From Corynascus novoguineensis (lineage: Eukaryota > Ascomycota > Sordariomycetes > Sordariales > Chaetomiaceae), in contig MU857715.1 of the NCBI GenBank assembly GCA_033296725.1, positions 20,517 through 84,516 of the forward strand: DNA of 64,000 bases, given 5' to 3'. Of this stretch, positions 1 through 12,722 are shown one piece after another. The notes under the pieces were generated by a model. The model searched no databases and was not told the DNA's origin. It worked only from the letters and a program-made list of their open reading frames with translations. Each line of letters opens with the position of its first letter. The first letter of the stretch is position 1. The translations under genes were made by a program, and so were the position numbers.

Positions 1-584
1 GCGACGCAGCTGTCGCGGTCTGTTCAGAAGTGCCTAGTAAGGCATAAGTAGTAGCCGAAGCTGTCGAATAACCTGATCAAAGAGTTTGCGAGGGAGGAAG
101 ACCAATCACGGTAATAAAATCCATCGTTTTGGTTTAGGAAAATCCACTATCAACCATCGAAGAGAGTAACAGAATGCGATAACTAGTATGCATAGGGGAG
201 AGATGGCATGTAACCTGTAGAGGCTACTTGATAGATTCATCAATCGTGGCTTGGTGGCCGTGGACTCCTGCAACTCCGAGTCACCCAGGTAGAGGCTCAC
301 TTTCTCGTTGAGAATTGTATACCTTCTTGAGGCTTGATTGCTCACGAGGCGAAGAGGGGCACGCTGTGTCTGCCAGATGCCAGGCACTTGTCAAGATACA
401 ATCAAAGGGAAGGTTGATGAGGCGAAGTTGAGCGAACTGGGAAGGGACGACCACTCTTTATTCTGGGCCACAAAGATATGAGAAACCTAAGCTACCCACG
501 CCACCACTACTTTCGTAGAACTGACTGGGCATTTCCAGGCACTGCCACACCCGCCAGGCAGATGATCAGTAGTGTTCCTCTTTC
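1..584. other. 3' flank of the decarboxylase gene, no gene seen
   Basis: Short open frames here carry no recognisable domain, and none is supported by splice signals. The stretch is probably the 3' untranslated region and downstream flank of the minus-strand decarboxylase that ends at 585. Confidence 0.5.
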
Positions 585-3500
585 TCACGGCCCAGCTCCA
601 TCCATGTTGATATCGTCCCAGTCGGCAAACGGGCTTCGCTCGAGCTTGATGGTACCGGTCGCGATCGGCTTGCCCTGCCCGCTCTTGAAGTCGTCGTACG
701 TGCTGTACACGGTCGCTTTGTGTGTGCTTCCGGGCGTCAATCCCAAGCCGGCTGCGTCCAGCTTGACGTTCTTATTATCGACGAGAGGCCTAGGAAAGGC
801 ACAATGAGTTGATGAATTCATTAGCAATCTTTCCTGCTTCTTTTCTTCGTCTCTCTTCTCCTTCACTCTTTTTGACAGAGAAAATAACTTACAGCGGCTG
901 CAGGCTGCGCTCAAAGACGTCATCCAGCACGGCCACGACGCCCTTGTCAAGCTGGTCGTCGGTCAGCTGTAGGTCAAGCTTGACGCAGTCAGCACTGATC
1001 TGGGCGTTTGGTCGCGTGCGAAGAACGTGGTCCAAGTGCGCCTCGGCGTGGGTGCCGTAGAGGTAAAATGGCATGCGGTCAGGGTACACATCGTCGAGCG
1101 CCGCATAGGCTATGGATCTCTTGATGATGATGCGCAGGTTGGTTAGCTTGAAAGTGGCCAGCGGTTTGGTCTTGTCATCCGGGATGCCCTCGTCCATGCG
1201 ATACTCGGTATCGCCGTTCTTGAGCAGGTCATCGAGCGTCGCCTTTGCGACGTTGGCCGTCGTGTAGAACTTGTCCGGATTCTTCTCGCGCAACTCCCGG
1301 TACTGTTTCTGGACCTCGGCCGGGTAGTCGGCCGTTACGATCAGCTGCCAACGGTGGTTGGCCATATGGAACATTGGGATGTGCACAAGGTAGATGCGGT
1401 CGAGGCCTTGCATGACGAAGCCGTGAATGTCGGGCGTGAGCCGGTTTCGCTTGACGCACCGGTTCATCGCGTCATTGGCGATGTTGCGAAAGTCATTCAC
1501 CACATTTTGAAGGAAGTCTGGGTCCGTCGGCCATGGGCTCATGGTCACGTTGACAAGAAAGCTCATGTCGCCGCGCGCACCCGGACACGGGCCTGACCCG
1601 TCATCGAGCTGCAGCCGCTTCTTCAGTGTCTCGAGGCACTTGCCGTAGGCCTTGTGCTCAAATAGCGACGAGGTGAGAAACAGTGGGCGATCCTCTATCT
1701 TGTCCTTCATGGACGTCACCGAAGTCTTTTCAAAGATGCGCTGGTTGAGGTAGTTGGCTTCTCCCTAAAAGACGATTTGGATCATCAGTTTTTCTTCTAC
1801 GACATGACTTTGCGTCTGACGAGCAGAGATGGTGCGGAAACACGTACAACGTCCTGGTTTGGCACACCATCCACCTTGAAGTTGCAGGCAAACGCGTTGA
1901 TCATAAGGTCACCGCCCAGTTCGGCCAAAAACGCCCACGTTTCCTTGTCCTTGTAGAGGTTCTTGTTGCTGACGCCGAGAATCTTGTCCCGGATGCGCTG
2001 CTTCTCGTGCTCCACATCCGCGCCCGACTTACCTTGCTTCTCGCTCGGGAGGCGGATGAGGGGGACGACGATAAGGTTGTCCTCGGGCTTGGTCATAGTG
2101 GCCCAGTGGCAGTAGAGCTTAGTGCAGGTGAAGACGGCCTCGCCCAGCAGACGTCCGAGGCCTCTCTTGTTTAGACCGATCGTCCTATGAGTCAGCCAGG
2201 TGGAAACGGCGGACGCGCCGGGCTTGCTGCCCTCGACGCCGTACACGCCCATGCTCCCAACCTCGTCGCCGGCGTGAAATACAATGGGGCTCGTCCAGGT
2301 GACGAGGTAGCGCATGCGTTCGTCGCGGTAGCATAGTCCGCCCGCCGGGTAGTTGACGTAGCCGGATCTGGGAGGTTGCGTCAGCTGCAGCCCCCATCTA
2401 CTGATTATGGGCTCCCTTGACCAAAGGGTCGGTCGTGAACTTACTTGTGTGGGTCGATAGTGATGCTGTCTGAGTAGCGCAGGCTCTCTAGCTGCTTCAC
2501 TGTGTATGGCTGCAGCGTCAACGCGGGCACAAAGGGCGCTTCCCCGCGCCCGGGGGGCACCTCATGGAGCATCGAGGCAAAGTAGCCGCCCCAGGCAGCG
2601 TCGCAATGGATGGCAAAGGAGAGCCCCCGGGCCTGGAATTCGGTGCGAGCCTGCACCATCTCGGCGATGGGGTCACACGCGCCGTGCTCTGTCGAGCCAA
2701 TGATGGCCACGGCTCCAAAGACAGGAATCTTGTCCTTCAGGCAGTTTTCGAGCTGCCGCTTAAAGTCTTTGACGCTCATGCGGGCATCCTCGTCCACTTG
2801 GATATCGACGAAGGTGTCAGACCCGATGCCCGTAATTGCTGTTGAGCCCAATCGTTAGAGCGGTTGAAGGGCGCGGCAGATAAAGTACGGAGAGGGATAG
2901 GGGCAGGAGGAGAGACTTGCCGCCGCCCTTGGGCCACGAATAATGCTTCGTGGTGCCGATGAGAAACTTGCCAGGCTTGATGCCGTACCTTTCCTCAAGC
3001 ACCTTCTGGCCTTTGGATTGAACGAGGTACTCTCTGAGAGCATCCTGCAGGAATGACGGCGAGATCGAGTACTCGTCATTGAGGCGAGTGGGAATCTCGA
3101 GCACGGTCGATGGCTTCAGGTTTAGCAGCTCCCATGTCGATAGGTCCCTGAACCTCTTTTTGTGTCCTTCAGACGTCTCTACTTTAAATGCCGGCTCGAT
3201 GGTATCCAGAAACTTGAGCTCGCCCTCCTGAATTGCCCACTTGAGAGAAAAGGGGTAGAACTTGAGGTTTCGGGCTGCGTTCGGATTTGATGGATTAGCG
3301 TCCTTAGTTGTAACGTTTCATTCTTCAGGTACGAAGGTCTTACTCGCCCAGATGGCTTCGAGATTGGCCACCGACCCGTCCTATGAAACAATGTCAATTC
3401 GGATGTCGGAGGAGGTAGGCGGGTATCAAAACAGTTAGCGTACGCAAGTAATGTGACCCCATGAGGCCGGAAGTTTGTCGGTAGCTTGGGGCCTGGCATA

Positions 3501-4012
3501 TCCAAGCATACGGCACAGCTGATCGCCGACCTCCTTCTCATAGGTCGTGGTCAGTGGGCTGGCCTCGGTTGCGACATTGTTAGGATTGTACATCATGGCT
3601 GACATGTCTAGGTCAAGTTAGCGCGCCTGGGACGGCTCCTGACACGGCTAAAGTAGGAAACCAAAAATCCACGAGTTTGCTTACAGCCGATGATGCTCGC
3701 CATGGACGTATCCATGTTCATGTGGCCGTTGTACCGGGGAGACCAAAATGGAACCGAGTGCGTAGCCAGCTCGTTCGACAGGTCTTTGACTCTCTCACCA
3801 AGAATATCGATGCTCTCCTTGTAGGAACTGAGATCCTTCATTTCCTTGGTGATGAAGGTAGGGTCGGCCGAGTAGAGGTTCTGACGGGCCTGGCGCTGGC
3901 CGTCCAAGACTTGTTTAAAGAGATCATCTAGAACGGCAAAGTTCTCGGCTCGGGGCCCTAAAAACCACGAGCCAACTTTGGCATGCTCGAGCTGATTGTC
4001 TTCAATAGACAT
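585..4012 (-). CDS. PLP-dependent decarboxylase, tyrosine decarboxylase-like (8 exons)
   Basis: This is a group II pyridoxal-phosphate decarboxylase, expected to remove the carboxyl group of an aromatic or acidic amino acid in the cytosol. I reconstructed exons 4012-3685, 3607-3444, 3380-3344, 3274-2921, 2838-2445, 2367-1848, 1764-893 and 789-585; all phases agree and give 957 aa. Motifs in order: HMNMDTSMASIIGY then YNPNNVATEASP (about residues 95-125), DGSVANLEAIWATRNLKFYP (165-184), the cofactor aspartate in HCDAAWGG, and SITIDPHKSGYVNYPAGG, where Lys426 is the PLP Schiff-base lysine. The order and wording match the Enterococcus tyrosine decarboxylase lineage, but the protein is about 330 aa longer because of a C-terminal extension. 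Exon 5 is preceded by a GC-AG intron (2920-2839, donor GCAAGT). Substrate is inferred from family only. It lies 25 kb from the PKS-NRPS with transposons between, so a shared pathway is not supported. Confidence 0.9.
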
Positions 4013-7000
4013 GTTGATTACCTTGACACCGAAAAAAGATAGAAGAAGGTGGGTGTTTACGGCAATGGCTAAAGTCAGAACGAACTGGATGGTAAGTGCC
4101 TACGCGGGCAACTTGCTCAAAGCTCAACGCTCGTTTTATACTTGACACCTGATGGTTTAGCGGAGCACAACTACTTCGAAACCGCATTCGAATGTAGATC
4201 AGACATAATTAATCTGTGGCAAGCGCGGGAAACTGAAGACAGTGGGAGCGATTGCTTAGAGCCAAACAAGGTGACATCAAGTTTGATAGGTCGACGATTC
4301 CACAACAGGTGTAGTTCCTCAGAACGTGCAGACGACAAAAGTTGCCATGGCTAGGTAGGTATGTACCTGTGATAGGCACTTCGCTGTTCGTGCTTGAGTC
4401 CCAGCCGACGGCATAATAATAGCTCAACAAAGACCAGCTCTATAGGTACTGTACCTCTGTCAACTGGTCATCTCAGCATAGTACGATCTGACATCATATT
4501 TGGTTCGGATAGCAAGGGACCCGTCACATTCACAACGCCCTGACACCAGGATGAACAGAGGCACAAAGGCATCATCTATACTAAGTACCTACCTTAACGG
4601 CAGCTTTGGCGAGACGGACACAGAATCCGGATCCAAAGATGTCTGAGGTTTCAAGCAGTTTCTTGTTCCGCGGCAAAGGCGGCCACGTCGCACTCGGGCC
4701 GTAGCTGAGCATGGGCGGGTCTCCGCGACGGGATACGACACCATTACGGCATGTGTTACATAGAACGCCGACCTCATAATTTGTGGCGCAAGCAAGAAAC
4801 TGCAAGTGGTAACTTGCTAGAACTACCTATGCTGGCTGGGTGGGGTTTCGCAGTTTGTGCATGTTCAGCTGCCTTGGTGCACCCTATTTGGGACGGATAA
4901 CTTGGCGGGTGTTATTTGATCTCCCTCAAGAGGAGATGTACATACATGTACAAGTTGCAAAGTGCCGCAAGTCACAAGGGATATGGCAAAATGATCAACG
5001 TTGACGGCTTGACAGCTTCACCCCTGCTGCATACAATCACGCAGAAATGCCCAATAATCAAGCACCCTGGTCCACTTGAACCTTGACCGGTCTCGATGGC
5101 CGTAGATTTCCGACCTGGGGCTCATATTGACTTGAAAACTGGGACAATTGAGAGTGTCAAGATGGCTCGTGGTTTGTGATTGCCCATGTCGGGTGGCGAG
5201 GCATTTGTTCGATCGATGATCGATCCTAAGGTTTTGGAGGGGAGCTCAGAACTTTGAGTTAAGGAGACTCAAAGCACGCAGCAGGATAATCGGCGTCTGT
5301 ACAATTACATATGACTGTCTCGTCATCATAATCAATGCCTTAGCAAATGCCGCATACCCCTTATGTTGTATCAATAGTGAATCTCGAGTCCCGGTCTGGA
5401 CCGCCTGTCTTTGTGGTCGAGAACTGTCCTGAAAACAGTGGGTAAAGTTGCTTCATTTCTCTCTGTCTCTGGCGGCCCAGCCAGGTGAGAAATACCGTGC
5501 TAGCAACCTTAATCCAAATGGGCCTAATGTGTGCATATGGGTCAATCCTTCTTTCAGTCCTTAATGTTATGTAATTATAACTATGAGATGCCGAGTTCAC
5601 GCATTGCAACGGCTATATGGTACATTGCTATCCTCAATCAGGAAAAGCTCCCGCAGTGCCCTGCAACAGCTGTGTGATTTTTCCTTGTTGGATTTGTTGC
5701 AGCTGCAAAACCAGCCAAGCAAAGAGCTCCAGCAACTGCCACAGCTGAATCAATCTCGCCAACGAAATGGGCGCGATGGCTCAATTCCTCTGATTTTGCA
5801 CAACTAACAAACAATTTTTAAAGTTAAATATCATGGAGATTACTCGTAGGGCCTGCAAAATCGGCGCTCCAGCTACCCGCCAAGGCAGGTAGTTGGATAC
5901 GTTGATTCGAAACACGGCCATTGATTCGGAATCGAAGGCATAAGTTCGCAAATTTGCTCAGAGATACCAGAACCTGTAGGGTATATACTACCTGTATCGT
6001 CAGACCTGTGATGGGCCTCGCGTTGGCGTTGACGGAGGAAGTACAAGGCGAGGCAGTGACGGACAAATGGCTCCGGATGAAGAGAGAAGGAGTGAAATCC
6101 AGCAAGAGGAAGAGATGAGACAGTCTTATCGCATAAATAACTTGACCTGTGGGACCCCACCCAATCAGTTCGCTCAGGTACTGGCAGGGCCGAACTTTCC
6201 CTCAGACCCAGCCCGTCGCAAGACCAGAGACAAAGAGTGTATACTGTAACGGTCTCAGGGAGTATATTGCAACTAGCTGATGACGACTCTACGAGTATAC
6301 CAAGCTCGCAGGAGGAAGGAGAAGAGGAGAGAAAATGCTGATCGCATCTGTCCAGTCGCATCATGATTGGCTGGAGAGCGGCTACGAGGGCTTCATAGTG
6401 CACGCCTGTCCGTCCTCATCGTGTTGGCCCAAACTCCAGCCCCAAACAGGTGCGCAGAAAGGGCTTGTCACCGGTGTCAAATGGACAAGTTACCCATTTT
6501 TTTATATCACCGAACGACGCCTTCTACTAACAGCTAAGAACACGGCCCCAGGGCATCGAGTCGGGGCCAAATACAGCCCGAGAGCAGCGCCAATGTCGTC
6601 AAGAGAAGGGAGGAAGGGGGTAGCAGACAGGGAGAGAGGGAAAGAATGTGTGGCTAACAACCCCTTGGCAGATGAGGTCGTACGATGCCATAGATAAAGA
6701 ACGTGTAAAATCCAGGGCCCCAGGACCAAAGCAGTTCACGGTATTTCTCACTTTATGAGTCATTCTAAGAACACCGGCCTACCATTTCCTACCTATATTA
6801 TTGCAACTCGGAGTTGAAGGATCATGATAGTCAACCGGAGAAGTCGAAAAATCCGTCTTGCGTTGCCGCTACCTCCTTGTCCCGGTCCAAATCTGCACGC
6901 CTTCCGACACCAAAATGTGCCAATAGAATGGCTAGAGAGACTTGTGAAGGCCAGTCTGTGGGGCAAGGCTGTATCTGTCAGAACCAGCGTAGAATACGAT

Positions 7001-8090
7001 GTCAACGGTAATTGAGAAACGATTGATTGAAGATGCTTAGATTGATTGACTTCAGTGCTTGTGTTGCTCTGCTCTACTGTTGAAGTGACGATTAAAATTG
7101 GATATGGTTGATGTTCCATATTTTCCCAATTCTAGTGGATCCTGCTTGGCAACCACGTTCTAACAGATACTGTTGAATTTACTAGGAAAGAACACTCAGG
7201 AGGTGGGAGCAGGTGCGCGGGAGAACAGTAACCAGGGAAGGCAGTCTCGGGAGCTTGACAACAGGCATTTTTCAGGGCTTAAAAGGACGACCACCAGTCA
7301 TAACATACAAGCAGAAACAACAGCTCAATTAAAGAAGACCACTGTTTTGAGCAACCAAATTTAAGCTCGATCAATCCTGCAACTGTGAATCGTGGCTGTT
7401 GGATTTTCAACAGATGGAGTGCCTTGTCGCCCGCTGTCGCCCGCAGCTCACCCCTGGCTCACCCAGCCCGCTTAAAGCGGCCGGAGCCCTGGCCTGAGCC
7501 AACCGCGCAAGAGTGGAGTATTATTATGGGAATAGCTTCATCTTGTGGTTGGGTCCTCAGGGTTAGGGAAGGCCGAGGGCGGCCGAGGCCTGTCCCGGGC
7601 CCAGCCCGTTACATGTACTCTGGAAACGAATGGAACGTAGATAAGTATGTTACCGCGTCGGTGCCGTCAAATGAGGAGTGACAGTCTAGATATATTGTCC
7701 GGTTCCTGTCGTGGAGGCGTTAAACTCAGACAACCATGTATTCGTTACCGTCATGGAGTCGGTATCCACATTTGGCCGCAGTATTCCAGGTTTCGTTATC
7801 CTCCCTGTAAAAATGCTGAGACTGAAGCATTCAGACTCTCTTGACAACTAGGCTACGCTAAACACATCCCCAAATAAGTATATTGATAACCGTTTAGCCC
7901 TTGACTAGCGAGATCACTGTGGAAGGCACTCTCAGCCGCTTGAGCGCTCTAAGAGGTGGCTTCTTACCATAGTACTCATTATACGGTAAGGTTTCACAAG
8001 AGTTGTGTCGCTGTAAACGTCTAACTTTTTTACTAATCTACGATACACTGTTGTCAGCCTCTCGATGTCGGTATTTTTCAGGTCCTTAAG
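4013..8090. other. intergenic DNA, no supported gene
   Basis: This AT-rich stretch contains the upstream region of the decarboxylase and many short, overlapping open frames on both strands. None shows a domain, signal peptide or convincing splice structure. Near 7385-7415 is a short sequence (GAATCGTGGCTGTTGG followed by TTTTCAAC) that recurs at 13.30, 24.33 and 41.80 kb, suggesting the end of a dispersed transposon family. Confidence 0.45.
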
Positions 8091-9104
8091 CACTTTCACC
8101 CAGTCGATATTTTACGGACAATTGACTATAGCGTGGTTGGTTATTCGACGTTGGACTTTTTAGACAGACTACAATATATCAAGGAGGGTGTTGACGAAGG
8201 TGAGCATCCTGTCCGCATAGGAAAAAGTTGGTCTAAGTCCCTGGAATGTGCTGTCAATCCTTTTATGTATTCCAAACCCAATCACGTCAGCGACAGATAA
8301 CGCTATCTTCCGTTCGAAACACGGCTATATCACAAGTCCGTGGGAGGCAGACTCTTTGCCGACAAGAGAAAGCGATGCCTACTAAAACAGCTAAAAGACG
8401 ATACCATCAAATGCGGAGATTGGCATCCCTCGACCAGGGACTATAGGACTGAAGAGCCTCCGAAGAAAATGACGGGATGGTCAGAAGCGTCTACACCACA
8501 GTTAGACCGGGCAGACATGGAGGGTACGATGACTATATATCAACCAAGATCCAAGAGCTGATCGATCATCAAACTCCTGTAGGTCCAGCCACATTGACTG
8601 AATCGATAAAAGGAGATAAAAATTCGACGACGTTTGACTGGTAAGACATCACGTCCAGTACGTGATATATTGCTCCCATAGCGACAGGAGTTTTTGAATA
8701 TGGCTTCGCTGGTCTCGCGTTTTCTACGGCAAAGTCAAGATTGTGAGGATACGTACAATATGGGAAAACAGCGCGACAGAGTGACAGAAACGGAGCGCGT
8801 GGCACGCTTAGTTAGCGAGGTCGCTCTCCCACTGGACTGGCTATCTCCTGATGATGACCCTGGTCTAAATGTAAAAACCTGGATATTTACTGACGAGAGG
8901 AAGGCTCTAGCTGAACAAGTCACAATTGCGTGAATTGAGCGTAAGAGATTGGGTATAGAAGACCTCGATTTAGCCACCGTTGGAAGCGAGTATAATGATG
9001 GCGATAATGATATCGTGTCTGTGGATTCTGGAGTTGATAGCGGCGAAGATCTGGGGAAGGCGACTAAGCTGGGCTTGGCTGCATTTAACGGGGTTATTGG
9101 CTAG
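8090..9104 (+). pseudogene. degenerate coding relic, unrecognised
   Basis: One frame (first bases divisible by 3) reads as protein-like text across 8.2-9.1 kb, interrupted by TAA at 8298, TGA at 8559 and several stops between 8580 and 8690. The stretch 8694-8933 and its continuation after a TGA to 9104 end in an acidic tail. Stops at positions that look like former Gln and Arg codons suggest RIP-type decay. I do not recognise the family; a transposon-encoded protein is the likeliest source given the surroundings, but no catalytic motif is visible. Confidence 0.3.
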
Positions 9105-9537
9105 GTACGAGAGACCTCTACTTTGGTAACTTCGGTAATCTGTTAACTATCTAAAGTCTTCTGTTCCTGTTTCGTCTTTGTGGAGCAAAAACCATCAGCC
9201 TTACGCCGCGTATAACGTCCAACCTATGTTCGGGATGCATTCGGCACGAGCTTATCGGCTTCAGTCAATGCGTTTACCGCCTTCGAAATGTCGTATTTAG
9301 AGAACTGCTTGCCGACCGGAAATGCTAGTTAGCAAGGCTAATCTTATAGAGTAACTAGTAAAAGATAGACATACCAAGCAATGTTTACGTATTGATGTAA
9401 CCAAAGAGAGCAATCTCATGAAGACGGCTTTTCCGGAAGAAAGCATATTCTGATTCTGTATAAAAGTTGGAAGATAATATATGGTGACGACGTTGCTCAT
9501 GGGAACGTTTCTGGCCCGTCAGAAGATATACTGATAC

Positions 9538-10301
9538 ATGGATGACAATTTGCTAAGGGAAACGCTTTGGGTCTATAGAATGAGCAAAGGGCCGGGCCCT
9601 TGGTTGGCCCTCCATACTATAGGGGACAAGATCCTACCAATATCTCGGTATTTTAGATCGGCTTCAAAAGCGAGACAACGAAGCGACATCTATGACTCTA
9701 AAGCACCTCGACAAGACGCTATGAGCATTCTAAGACACGAAGCTGCACAATCTGTCATAGGACGACAAGCCATATTACGTAGCGTAAACGAAGAAGCCGT
9801 AGGCCGTCGTAGAGTAGTTCCTGTCTCGAAATTCTATGCCCGATTTCTACGAGCAACGCCCGGTCGTGTAGCGGCGTAGAGACCAAGGTGGCACCTATTT
9901 GGCCGACAGGCTCGTCGACATCTAAGACATCGTATCAAGTAGCCTTCTATAACATACAAAACTTTCGATCCAAACCTCCTAGTCATGTAAGAGACACAGT
10001 GCCGAGCGTAGTCGCTAGTTTTTGTTGCGAAGCTACTCGCTCTGTTTTCGTGGCAAACCCTAACTGGGAAGCTAGCGCTAAAGGCATCTGTGATACCTTG
10101 GCAGTCGCACCGGGGCAACGAGGCCGCCGGCCTGCCCTTCCTTAGCGAAGCGGGATCCAGGAATCCAGCCGTGCCGGTACGAGTTCTGTTCCCGCTCGTG
10201 ATGATTTCACTCTAGCTATACCACCAAGCTGCGCAGCTTTAGAGTCTGTTTCTGCCCATAGCGGTTTCCGTCTAGTTATACCACCTATTCAGGGGGCATG
10301 A
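9538..10301 (+). pseudogene. degenerate coding relic, unrecognised
   Basis: Two partly overlapping frames (9538-9879 and 9888-10301) have protein-like composition. The second reads through a TAG at 10143-10145 into another 50 or so codons before a TGA at 10299. The frame change near 9880 suggests either a lost intron or an indel. Family unknown; probably part of the same decayed element as the relic at 8.1-9.1 kb. Confidence 0.25.
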
Positions 10302-10447
10302 ACAAACAAGAAGCCGTAGCCCCAAACATCCGGAAGCACTTAAACGCGAAGCCCAATCCATCAACAGGTCGACAAGAAAGGTCCGTAGAGCCAGCTCCGA
10401 AGAGGGCTAGGCCGCCTAGCGGGTATGGGAAACGTGCTCAATAGATC

Positions 10448-11374
10448 TCACAAGAGAACAAGCCCCGTCAAAGCCTTCAAGTAGTGAGGGCCAGCACTAT
10501 CGACTCGTATCGGCAGGCAATTCATGGGCCATCTGGTTAGGACTGCCAGATAGCTCCCGCCGACCGTGGTTATCGGGTAGCTCCAGCGACCATGGCTATT
10601 GGCAAGCTCCACGTACGTTCCCTTGTATTCCTGGTTCGGCACGGTGCTGTCGGCGCCCACGGGAACTGCAGTCATGGGCTGGACCTGTTTCCGACGACGT
10701 CGTATCAGGAACCAAACGAGGGCGATGATGAGCGCAAGACCTGCGCAGGCGCCAATGACGCCACCGGCAATGGCCCCGGCGTTATTGCCAGATGACGAGG
10801 AGTCGGACTTAGAATCTGCTGTGTTGTCTGTGTTTGCTACCGTCGGTGTCGCAGACGAGGATGGAGTTCCTGAACAACAACAGCTTCATTAGCTTTCCTT
10901 TCTATGACCCGTAGTGAATAGATTTTCTCTTGAGGAAAAAGAAACCCACACGTTATTTAAGGACGGCCACTTACCCTTCGCAGTAGCAACCAACACATCA
11001 TATTCCTCTCCCTGCATCCAATGCTCCGCACACGCAAAACCAGTCGTCTTCTTGTCGCCCACATACAACCCGCTATTCAAGTACCCGATCGTGTCATGCA
11101 TGCAGCAGAACCAACCTTCATAGTAATACAGATCCCACGTCTGATTATTCGCGCAGTGCGGATCACTCTCGACTGCCATCTTGCACCCGGAGTCAGTCGG
11201 GCAACACGTATTGTCCACGCACACGGTGCCTTTAGGGCAGCAGTTGAACCACTCGCCGTAGTCATCCTTCCATTGAGACTGTGAGCTGCACTGGACCAGG
11301 TTTTCGGGGCAAGTGCCGTTATGCCGGAGGTAGAAGCCGTAGGGCGGGCCGACATCGAAGTCGCTGTCGCTCAT
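10448..11374 (-). CDS. cysteine-rich single-pass membrane protein
   Basis: Two exons (11374-10975 and 10869-10448) are joined by a 105-nt intron with donor GTAAGT and acceptor CAG; about 273 aa. The N-terminal 130 residues are rich in cysteine, with CPENLVQC, WFNCCPKGTVC, NTCCPTDSGCK and WFCC motifs. A Ser/Thr-rich stretch follows, then one strong membrane segment (AIAGGVIGACAGLALIIALV) and a basic stop-transfer RRRRK, leaving a cytoplasmic tail of about 85 aa. This is the layout of fungal surface sensor-like or wall-associated proteins with a Mid2/WSC-like stalk. No signal peptide follows the chosen ATG. The frame stays open upstream to 11581, but that extension is not hydrophobic either, so the true first exon may be elsewhere. 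Function is inferred from architecture only. Confidence 0.7.
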
Positions 11375-12002
11375 TTTGCAGAGCGGGTTGCCGTGACTTG
11401 TGAACTTTTGAACGTGGAACTTGGGCCTTGCGGTCGGTCTTTGGCGGTGGATTTGCAGGCAGGAACAAGCTTGTCCGCGACTCCGTGTTGCGGAAAATTT
11501 GGAGGAATCAAGATAGGGGGTGCGCAGTGGCCCGTGGGGAAAGCGCCCGCTGTCAGTGTCCACCTCGGGTTGGCAGTTCAACAGGGGGGCTCGTGAATCT
11601 CGAAGTTGATCCAGGAGGACTGGTGCCTGCAGGGGGTGGCTTGGGCTTATTGTGCCCCTTTAAAAAAGGTCGATCTTTTCTCTTTCCCTCATAGACCTCG
11701 GCACCACTCCAGAGGACATGCCCAGCGCTTTCTCTTGTGAACTCGATAGACAATGTGTACTGCAGGATATTATGAAAGTATAGTTAGCCGGAAAGTATCC
11801 TTCTTCACATGAGTCGGTACTATGATCTTGAACAGTTTAAAGAACGTATAAACAGAAAGAGGTGCATTCGGCTTGATTTCCAATAAGATGTGGGGTCCAA
11901 AAGTCTGTTACCACACCATTTAAAATTCTGAGCCACCCCTTTTTAACCCGTCCTGATACTTCTAGCCTTCTAGCTTAGTATATAAAATGCCTGCAGTTGA
12001 GA

Positions 12003-12089
12003 GTCTTTCGGCTTCACCGAATCTTCAAATCCTTTCAACCCCACCTTCGCTGAACTTTTTCAGAGGATAGTCTGACCGGGTTCGTCACA
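12003..12089 (+). repeat. LTR fragment (same family as 15517-15939)
   Basis: The last 85 or so bases of the LTR family are present, including the shared end GGATAGTCTGACCGGG and TTCGTCACA. The 5' part is missing, so this is a truncated relic. Confidence 0.75.
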
Positions 12090-12647
12090 GTATAGTCACG
12101 CTCCATGATGATGAGGTCGATTCTCCCTATTTTCCGGATACCATAATAGTCAGTACCTTTGTTCGACTTGACATGATTTGGAGTTTAAGAAAGCCTGAAT
12201 TCCACTTCTGCGAACGCAGCCGAAAGGCCGATGTAGTTGGAGTATCATGTGTTATTCTGGAAAGAACATCTGTTGTTAAACAAAGTCTAGACAAACAGTG
12301 TGTTTGCTAACCCCACCTGCCACCACACCAGAAATGGCTGCACGTACAGAGGTCTCAACTGCTTGTCGTTCGTGACCATCTACCAATATATGGCCCAAAT
12401 CTGCCAAAGGGAGTGCCATTTGGGGAACTTTATGGTGACGAGAAAGTTTGAGGGTAATTGTGGACGCGTTCAGAACACGCGTAAACGAGGTAAGATGGTA
12501 ACAGACTTTTGGAGCCCCACTGTACCTGGCTAGTGAGCAAGCGCACCGCTGTTGGGCGAGATGCCCTTCATGAATAACGGATCCCGAGGTTCCCAGCACG
12601 GGAGCATGTTTCCGTCTTGGGGCTCTTACAGCCGCACTGTAACAACA

Positions 12648-12722
12648 CCCGAATATGGCGATGCTGCCCAGCCAAATTCAACGGCCACAACAGCAGGTTC
12701 TGTACTTGATCTGTGCAAAGGA
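12648..12722 (+). repeat. dispersed 75-bp repeat, LINE-associated
   Basis: About 75 bp here, including AAATTC..CGGCCACAACAGCAGGT, recur at 20795-20870 directly after the LINE 3' end. The copies differ mainly by transitions. It is probably a relic of the same element or of the sequence the element carried. Confidence 0.6.

Noticed and set aside
585..4012. The decarboxylase as a member of the PKS-NRPS locus
   Set aside because: It is 20-25 kb away, separated by transposon remnants and unrelated genes, with no shared regulatory motif seen.
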